Shown: positions 58,155 to 64,000 of the stretch, piece by piece
How the letters are laid out: the number at the start of each line of letters is the position of its first letter
Numbering within the stretch: the first letter of the stretch is position 1
DNA from: a virus
Reading direction: 5' to 3' (one strand)
Virus record (IMG/VR): IMGVR_UViG_3300030329_006583
Span: 203,119-267,118 of that record
Length of the DNA stretch: 64,000 bases
Position numbers and translations under genes: made by a program
The notes under the pieces: model-generated
Databases searched by the model: none
Told to the model about the DNA's origin: nothing
What the model saw: only the letters and a program-made list of their open reading frames with translations

Positions 58155-58979
58155 TTATCGGTCCTGAATTCCTACAATTTTAACCGGGGTGGCAATATAT
58201 TCATTCCACAAGCTGGTCCTTACGCTTCCATCGCAACTATCCAGTTCATAACATATATTGTTGAGATCTTTACCGGGATATTCTAGCCGATACATATTGC
58301 ATGCACGCCGACCATTATCTAGTGCCATTGATTTAATGTCACTGCGAAAACCTGCACGGACATTACCGATAAATGTCACTAACACCGTGGATTCAGGACG
58401 AAAAAATTCTCGTTCCATAACTGTAAAAGCAGAAATATCAAATTCAGGACCTGATTCCAGGGATTTCATTAATCTATCCAATCCTTCAGGGGAAGTATAG
58501 TGGGATAGGAACTTAAGGTTATACGTGGAACCGTAAAGCTGTGTTGTATATACATCATCAAGCATCACATAAGGTTCCATATCTCCGCGTGAATAAAAAA
58601 ATGCAAATCTTAATTCTCTAATATCTGGGAAATAGTGGCCGTATTCATTTTCAAATGCCCACAACCTATGATTCACAAAATCTTCAATGAAATCCAAAAC
58701 ATTCTTTTTTGTTAATAATTCCCACCTATCGACTTCATCGCTAAGTTGGTATCCAAAAAACTGAGATATAAGACCTAGAAAATTCTCAAAATCTTCTGCA
58801 CTGCAGGAAACAGGATGTTTACAACTTAATTTTCCACCCCGGGAATCAAAGCCTAATCCTTGAAGTTCCAGGAGATACAGCGCCATTTCTTCCCATTCAC
58901 CCAATGTATGAAAAGACGAAGCTGGTTTCATGTATCCCCTAACTTTTGTTGATTCTTTCATAGTACCAATAACTATCAT
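58155..58979 (-). CDS. Hypothetical protein
   Basis: 274 residues, starting in an ATGA overlap with thyX (a second ATG stands 18 bases downstream). Notable blocks are FLSHYTSPEGLDRLMKSLE, FFRPESTVLVTFIGNV, FRSDIKSMALDNGRRACNM and YELDSCDG. They look conserved and enzyme-like, but I do not know the family. Located between ThyX and the DNA glycosylases. Confidence 0.65.
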   Translation of the reverse strand: MIVIGTMKESTKVRGYMKPASSFHTLGEWEEMALYLLELQGLGFDSRGGKLSCKHPVSCSAEDFENFLGLISQFFGYQLSDEVDRWELLTKKNVLDFIEDFVNHRLWAFENEYGHYFPDIRELRFAFFYSRGDMEPYVMLDDVYTTQLYGSTYNLKFLSHYTSPEGLDRLMKSLESGPEFDISAFTVMEREFFRPESTVLVTFIGNVRAGFRSDIKSMALDNGRRACNMYRLEYPGKDLNNICYELDSCDGSVRTSLWNEYIATPVKIVGIQDR

Positions 58980-59710
58980 TCATCAGTTAAAGATGACCTA
59001 AGTTCCCTATATGCACCTACCGTAATGGGGAATAAATTTTCCGCAATACCCAACACGGCAATTGCCACCTGTTGAATTTCCCACTGCGCGCCTTCATGAA
59101 TGCGAAGATCAACGAATTTAAGAATATTGTTCAGGTTTGCCGTCCCGTAGTATTCGGTATACATATTTTGTGGAAGGACACCGCGGGCTTGTTCACGACA
59201 AACACCGGACTCCAAAAGTCGATCCAGGAGTTTAAGTGAGTTAACATGGTGTTTTCGAACTAATTCACTAGCCTCCGTTTCAACCAAACTCGCCATCAAC
59301 GGATGATCGATCTTGATGCTGGGATTAATCAATTTGTTAACAGATGCCTGCCTGTTGGATTCGCTCTGTTTCCTAAAAGCTTTAGGCTCATAGAATTCTA
59401 TGTTAAAATCTGTGTACCTTCTGCTAATTTCATTATAGGACCATGTCCTATGGCGCATATGCTGTTTGGAAATAAACAGAGGCACCTTAAAACGAAAAGT
59501 AATAGAACAATGTTCTAAAGTGCTGGTATGTTTGTGTTTAATAAGGTAATTGATCAATCTTTTGTCTTTTTCGTCAATATCTTCTTTATGTTTACCAAAA
59601 GAAACACGAGCGCTATTGACCACGGAAAGATCGCTACCAAGGTGATCAACCAATTCCACAAATCCGATTCCATCATCGTATAATTCTGTCCGTTCTTTGG
59701 GAAGTGTCAT
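58976..59710 (-). CDS. thyX: Flavin-dependent thymidylate synthase ThyX
   Basis: 244 residues after AGGATG. The ThyX signature RHRTWSYNEIS (RHR, seven residues, Ser) is present, followed by RRYTDF; STLEHCSITFRFKVP and VLPQNMYTEYYGTANLNNIL are further family blocks. It makes dTMP from dUMP with FAD and methylene-tetrahydrofolate. Its presence makes the ThyA homologue at 49265 unnecessary for dTMP. Confidence 0.95.
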   Translation of the reverse strand: MTLPKERTELYDDGIGFVELVDHLGSDLSVVNSARVSFGKHKEDIDEKDKRLINYLIKHKHTSTLEHCSITFRFKVPLFISKQHMRHRTWSYNEISRRYTDFNIEFYEPKAFRKQSESNRQASVNKLINPSIKIDHPLMASLVETEASELVRKHHVNSLKLLDRLLESGVCREQARGVLPQNMYTEYYGTANLNNILKFVDLRIHEGAQWEIQQVAIAVLGIAENLFPITVGAYRELRSSLTDE

Positions 59711-59711
59711 T

Positions 59712-60590
59712 TTAACATCCTATTATAAATACATCGCTAAGATCTAAAGCATTATCGCCAATTTTACCATGAGGCCAAGATTTTCTATCTAACACCTCTA
59801 AATAAAGGTGACAAGGTATTTTTTTCTTAAATCTGTTGCGAAAAGTTTCCTTAATTTTTATATAAGGTTTATCCCATTTTCTCACCAAGATGTGCTGATC
59901 AATGATTGTCTTCCCTAAACATCCTTTCCATGCTAAATCAAACCAACTCCCATAACTAGCATCTGACCAAACCACTAGTTCGGGTTTTAATTTGCATATA
60001 TCCCCGGCACGACTTGCACTGGTGAGTGCAGAACCGCCGGCAGAATGGCCAACAAAAATCCAACGAATTTTTTCTATTTTTTTATTATGAACCTGAATAG
60101 ACCATTTTTCCAATCGTGCATGCACCGCATTTATATAATGTTGAAGAGAACCTGGTTTTTTCCACACCTGTTTTTGACGACCCCTGGGGGTTTGTGTATT
60201 AACTGACCAAGGCATTTCCGGAATTGCAATTGCAAAAGACCCGTTTTCTGACGCGGCTTTATTTAATTGGGGGATTATTCTTTTTTGAAACGTTTTATCA
60301 CTAAAACCCCCCAAACCATGAAACCAAACGATTACTGTAATATCTTCCGGTATTGATTCATTAGAAACCAATAAAACTGAATCCCTCCACCCATTACGAT
60401 GCTTAAAATCACGAGCGTCTTCAGAGGGATTTTGAAATAGCCATGTAGTAAAAGAAAACTCGGCTGACGGTAGTGCATTCAACCAACGCGTGACTGTTTG
60501 CGAATAAACGTTAGGTTCAATGAACACATCATCCGCAAATGTTTGAAGTGGCATAAACACAACCAGCACACATATGAGCCACTTAATCAT
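59712..60590 (-). CDS. Secreted alpha/beta hydrolase
   Basis: 292 residues from the ATG in a TAATG overlap. Signal peptide MIKWLICVLVVFMPLQTFA. Oxyanion block VIVWFHGLGGFSD and nucleophile elbow FVGHSAGGSALTSAS (GxSxG) mark an alpha/beta hydrolase; a late KSWPHGKIGDN may hold the catalytic His. An exported esterase could act on host envelope or exopolymer. It overlaps the YkuD-like gene, which also suggests cell-wall work. Confidence 0.75.
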   Translation of the reverse strand: MIKWLICVLVVFMPLQTFADDVFIEPNVYSQTVTRWLNALPSAEFSFTTWLFQNPSEDARDFKHRNGWRDSVLLVSNESIPEDITVIVWFHGLGGFSDKTFQKRIIPQLNKAASENGSFAIAIPEMPWSVNTQTPRGRQKQVWKKPGSLQHYINAVHARLEKWSIQVHNKKIEKIRWIFVGHSAGGSALTSASRAGDICKLKPELVVWSDASYGSWFDLAWKGCLGKTIIDQHILVRKWDKPYIKIKETFRNRFKKKIPCHLYLEVLDRKSWPHGKIGDNALDLSDVFIIGC

Positions 60591-61222
60591 TACGATAAAC
60601 ACATTCCCAAATCGTCTTCTGTAATGAGGGTATAAGTAAATTTATTTCCATATACATCAGCAGAAAAATGACATGTTTCCATGAATTCATAGAAATCTTT
60701 GCTACTCTGAAAAACTTGGCATCCGGCGCTTACCCCACCGGTGTATTCTCTTTCGTCGGATCCCCAATGTCGATGAATGTTGATGCCATACATTCCTTCA
60801 TGAATCTTACCGGTATAATCGGGTTTACGATCACGGTTATCATCCCGCCAAATCTTCACCTTGCCCAAACGTTGACATAATGCCGTGTACTTTCTTTTGC
60901 CACCATGGGTATCTATCTTGTATACACCGCGATATTGGTTTGGTACCAAAATGGCTGTACCACCTTTCACAATGGGCCGGCGAAGGATGCGAGTCCCAGG
61001 CTCGGTGGTAATAATATAACTATCCACCACCCATTCCCCACTCACCCGATAAATAACGTTCATGAAATCATCAAATTTATCAGCATTACCTGAATGATTG
61101 CGAATACCAATAATATTGATATTGTAATCACCGTTCTCAAAAAACGCATACCCCTTTTTGTTCAAGGTATCCTTAAATTGACCAGCAATATTTCTTGCCT
61201 GTAAACCTGTAAAACGTGCCAT
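60590..61222 (-). CDS. YkuD-like (L,D-transpeptidase-fold) cell-wall enzyme
   Basis: 210 residues after AAAGGA. The region GMYGINIHRHW, then GGVSAGCQVFQSSKDF, gives the His and SxGC catalytic pair of the L,D-transpeptidase/YkuD fold. There is no signal peptide, so it would need a holin or other export route. Endolysin or virion wall-degrading function is plausible. First 90 residues form an alpha/beta lead-in domain. Confidence 0.65.
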   Translation of the reverse strand: MARFTGLQARNIAGQFKDTLNKKGYAFFENGDYNINIIGIRNHSGNADKFDDFMNVIYRVSGEWVVDSYIITTEPGTRILRRPIVKGGTAILVPNQYRGVYKIDTHGGKRKYTALCQRLGKVKIWRDDNRDRKPDYTGKIHEGMYGINIHRHWGSDEREYTGGVSAGCQVFQSSKDFYEFMETCHFSADVYGNKFTYTLITEDDLGMCLS

Positions 61223-61231
61223 TACATTCCT

Positions 61232-62476
61232 TTAAAATTGTTCCGCTTCCGTAGAATCTTCCAATGCCAATGTAGAACTCTCACCGGAAGATATCACCTG
61301 AGAAACTGCATCAAAATAACCGGTTCCAACCTCTCGTTGATGGCGATGTGCCGTGTACCCCAATTCCTCCGCAGCGAATTCAGCGTCCTGCAAATCAGCA
61401 TACGCAGACATATCCCTATCATTATAATCGAGTGCAAGCTGAAACATGTGATGATTAAGATTATGAAAACCGGCCAGCGTAATAAATTGAAATTTATAAC
61501 CCATTTTTCCCAATTCACTTTGAAACTTAGCGATTGTTTTGTTATCTAGATTTTTCCTCCAGTTGAAACTCGGGGAACAGTTATAGGCCAATAATTTACC
61601 TGGGAATTTTTTATGAATTGCATCAGCAAACCTCTGGGCTTCTTCCAGATCGGGGGTACTAGTTTCACACCATAAAAGATCTGCATAAGGTGCATATTGC
61701 AGCCCCCTAGAAATTGCCATGTCAATCCCACCGGTAATTCTATGAAAACCCTCAGGTGTTCGTTTAGAATCTGTGATAAATTCCTTATCTGTTTCATCAA
61801 TATCTGATGTTAATAATTTGGCACTATTGGCATCGGTTCTTGCAATTATAACGGTGTCTGTACCCATCACATCACTAGCTAGGCGTGCCGCAATAAGCTT
61901 TTTTACAAACTCAGATGCCGGTACCAAAACCTTTCCCCCTAAATGCCCGCATTTTTTGGCGGAAGAAAGTTGATCTTCAAAGTGTACACCGGCGGCACCA
62001 GCGCGGATCATTGATTTCATTAATTCAAACACATTTAATGAACCCCCAAATCCTGCCTCTGCATCTGCAACAATTGGGGCATACCAATCACGTGATGCCG
62101 TCCCTTTGTTTTCATTCCACTCAATCTGATCAGCCCGACGAAGAGAATTATTAATTTTTTGCACCAACATTGGAACGCTGTGTACTGCATACAGGCTTTG
62201 ATCGGGATACATTTCATGAGAATCATTTGCATCGGCAGCCACCTGCCAACCCGAACAATAGATGGCAGGGGTACCGGCTTTTACCATTTGCATCGCCTGA
62301 TTACCGGTGACTGCACCCATCGCATGCACATAATCCATTTCATTCATTAGCCGTCGCAACGTCGCCGCCGTTCTTTTAGCCAATGTGTGTTCCTCTGCAA
62401 GTGAACCCCTCAGGAGTTCAACATCACGTTCAGTGTAAGGTCTTTTAATATCATCAGTCAATTTACAGTTCCTCAT
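61232..62476 (-). CDS. aceA: Isocitrate lyase
   Basis: 414 residues, about 20 shorter than the E. coli enzyme. Active-site KKCGHLGGK (C176), [34 protein letters not shown] and YNCSPSFNW are intact. The ATG at 62476 lies inside the malate synthase end; a TTG five codons on, with AGGA upstream, is an alternative. It splits isocitrate to succinate and glyoxylate. It is co-translated with malate synthase. Confidence 0.96.
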   Translation of the reverse strand: MRNCKLTDDIKRPYTERDVELLRGSLAEEHTLAKRTAATLRRLMNEMDYVHAMGAVTGNQAMQMVKAGTPAIYCSGWQVAADANDSHEMYPDQSLYAVHSVPMLVQKINNSLRRADQIEWNENKGTASRDWYAPIVADAEAGFGGSLNVFELMKSMIRAGAAGVHFEDQLSSAKKCGHLGGKVLVPASEFVKKLIAARLASDVMGTDTVIIARTDANSAKLLTSDIDETDKEFITDSKRTPEGFHRITGGIDMAISRGLQYAPYADLLWCETSTPDLEEAQRFADAIHKKFPGKLLAYNCSPSFNWRKNLDNKTIAKFQSELGKMGYKFQFITLAGFHNLNHHMFQLALDYNDRDMSAYADLQDAEFAAEELGYTAHRHQREVGTGYFDAVSQVISSGESSTLALEDSTEAEQF

Positions 62477-64000
62477 AAAGTCTTGTTGTCAAGAAATCTT
62501 CCATTTTATCCTGAAAACAAAAGGACGATAGCAATTCCACTTCCTCTGGTTCCATATCGCTTAATAGTTCATCAATTATATCTTGAACTAGTTTTTTAGA
62601 AACAACTGTCCCATTAGATAATGTAACGTTGTATGTTAACCATTGCCAAATTTGTGCCCGTGATATCTCAGCCGTAGCTGCATCTTCCATTAGGTTGTTA
62701 ATGGGAACACAACCATTGCCTTCCAGCCAGGCGTTAAGATATTCAAACATTACTGCCAAATTTTTCTTCAATCCGCTCAAAGTGCATGTACCCTTTGGCA
62801 GGCACAACAAATCACGACCACCAATTGATGCATTGGTAATATGAGGGATATCAATTTGATTAGCATCCGGCATGTGTTCATCAAATATCTCTTTCGCAAG
62901 AGGTATCAACCCGGGATGGGCTACCCACGTACCATCATGACCACTCAAAACCTCGCGCAATTTATCGTTTTTAACCTTTTCCATGGCTTTGTGATTTGCC
63001 TGAGGTGCATTTTTAATGGGAATCTGTGCCGCCATCCCTCCCATTGCATGCACTCGACGACGATGGCATGTTTGAATCAACAATTGCGAATAACAACTCA
63101 TAAAATGTTGATTCATTCCCACCTGATCCCGATCAGGCATTATCATCTTAGGATTATTCCGAAATGTTTTAATAAAACTAAAAATATAATCCCATCTCCC
63201 ACAGTTCAGCCCAGCAGTATGGTTTCTGAGCTCATATATAATTTCATTCATTTGAAATACAGCGGGAAGTGTTTCAATTAAACATGTTACCTTTGTGGTT
63301 CCCACCTCGATACCTACGTATTCTTCAGAATATGTAATAATCTCGTTCCACAAACGAGCCTCTAAATAATGTTCCATTTTCGGAAGATAAAAATAAGGTG
63401 CGCTTGATCTATTTGCAAGTTCTTGTGCGTTATGAAAGAAATAAAGACCAAAATCAAACAACATGGCTGGAATGGGTTTTTTATTATATGTTACATTATT
63501 TTCTTTTAGGTGAAAACCCCGCGGGCGAACAAATAATATAGCTGGGTTCTCCCCTAGCTTGTAAAATTTACCTGTTTTGGGATTGGTATATGTAATTGTA
63601 CGCCTAACTGCATCATACAAATTCCTTTGACCATTCACACAATTCTTCCACGTTGGAGAATTAGAATCTTCAAAATCAGCCATAAATACATTGGCCCCAG
63701 AATTAAGGGCATTAATAATCATTTTTCTATCAACAGGTCCTGTGATTTCAACCCTGCGATCCTGAAGCTCTTGAGGAATAGGATCTGCAACCCAATCCCC
63801 TTCACGAACATCCAACGTAGTAGAAACAAAATCAGGCATATCACCTAAATCATATTTTCTTTGTGCCGTTTCTCTTTTCTTCAGTGCTGCCTCTATGCGA
63901 GGACCAAATTTCTCCACTAAGGATGATAAAAATTCCAATGCATCATATGAGAATATTAACGTATCACTTTTTACATCTTTTACTTCTAGCAATTTTATAC
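62463..64000 (-). CDS. aceB: Malate synthase A; 5' end at or beyond the right edge
   Basis: 509 residues from a TTG at 63992; the frame remains open to the window edge, so a few N-terminal residues may be missing. Signatures [67 protein letters not shown] and [20 protein letters not shown] are complete. It joins glyoxylate and acetyl-CoA to malate. With isocitrate lyase it forms the glyoxylate bypass. Confidence 0.96.
   Translation of the reverse strand, partial: IKLLEVKDVKSDTLIFSYDALEFLSSLVEKFGPRIEAALKKRETAQRKYDLGDMPDFVSTTLDVREGDWVADPIPQELQDRRVEITGPVDRKMIINALNSGANVFMADFEDSNSPTWKNCVNGQRNLYDAVRRTITYTNPKTGKFYKLGENPAILFVRPRGFHLKENNVTYNKKPIPAMLFDFGLYFFHNAQELANRSSAPYFYLPKMEHYLEARLWNEIITYSEEYVGIEVGTTKVTCLIETLPAVFQMNEIIYELRNHTAGLNCGRWDYIFSFIKTFRNNPKMIMPDRDQVGMNQHFMSCYSQLLIQTCHRRRVHAMGGMAAQIPIKNAPQANHKAMEKVKNDKLREVLSGHDGTWVAHPGLIPLAKEIFDEHMPDANQIDIPHITNASIGGRDLLCLPKGTCTLSGLKKNLAVMFEYLNAWLEGNGCVPINNLMEDAATAEISRAQIWQWLTYNVTLSNGTVVSKKLVQDIIDELLSDMEPEEVELLSSFCFQDKMEDFLTTRLYEEL

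Overview
The window is a gene-dense, AT-leaning stretch in which both tRNA genes and all but two of the protein genes lie on the minus strand, so transcription runs from the right edge to the left. Neighbours are separated by a few bases or overlap as ATGA, GTGA or TAATG, and no gap reaches 300 bases. There are no ribosomal-protein operons or ordinary biosynthetic operons. Instead there are T4-like DNA-precursor enzymes, a phage-style 5' nuclease, holin- and spanin-like membrane proteins, many small proteins of unknown function, and some two dozen proteins carrying a common short amphipathic helix. The best reading is part of a very large tailed phage, probably marine, that carries an unusual load of bacterial-type metabolic, chaperone and Fe-S genes. 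No terminase, portal or major capsid gene lies in the window, so the phage assignment is an inference. Host clues conflict: a MopE-repeat/VWA lipoprotein resembles Myxococcota proteins, and a small HExxH membrane protein resembles Bacteroidota proteins.

Layout from left to right. 1-7100: a cluster of proteins starting with MKLLREYIR or MKITRKQL helices, fused to an HD (p)ppGpp-hydrolase-like domain, an isochorismatase-like/DUF192 protein, a possible Cys-His-Asp enzyme and others. 7114-10359: iscA, iscU, a tagged gene split by an in-frame TGA, a membrane HExxH protein, a GMP reductase/IMPDH-type enzyme, a CAU tRNA and tilS. 10384-21571: envelope proteins, dnaJ, ATP-dependent PEP carboxykinase, UV-damage endonuclease, two paralogous small proteins and a 713-residue MopE/VWA lipoprotein. 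21648-30305: tRNA-Arg(UCU), a J-domain protein, dnaK, peptide deformylase, a sigma factor that lacks its region 4.2 followed by a small region-4.2-like protein, groEL and a 5'-3' nuclease. 30314-47124: structural-looking and tagged proteins, including two PD-(D/E)XK nucleases, a ligase-like nucleotidyltransferase, an HxGH adenylyltransferase, a ParB-like protein, a pterin-dehydratase-like protein, a superoxide-dismutase-like protein that has lost metal ligands, and a lysis-like membrane cassette. 47163-59710: DNA-precursor, base-modification and repair block with dCMP deaminase, thymidine kinase, sugar-nucleotide epimerase, a ThyA homologue with Asp at the base-selecting position, a glycosyltransferase, a dNMP kinase, DNA polymerase III alpha, a MazG-like dUTPase/dCTPase candidate, Fpg, an MBD4-like glycosylase and ThyX. 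59712-64000: a secreted alpha/beta hydrolase, a YkuD-like enzyme, isocitrate lyase and malate synthase.

How the genes may work together. ThyX can supply dTMP, which leaves the ThyA homologue free to act on dCMP; with the kinase, glycosyltransferase, epimerase and dCTPase-like protein this resembles the T4 route to glycosylated 5-hydroxymethylcytosine DNA. Isocitrate lyase, malate synthase and PEP carboxykinase together would turn acetyl-CoA into PEP through the host TCA cycle. The split sigma factor and a recurrent promoter (GTGYAA, 17-18 bp, TATAAT) suggest phage-specific transcription. The tagged proteins could be cargo co-packaged in the head, by analogy with the T4 capsid-targeting sequence, because most tags end in a [L/I]-x-E site.
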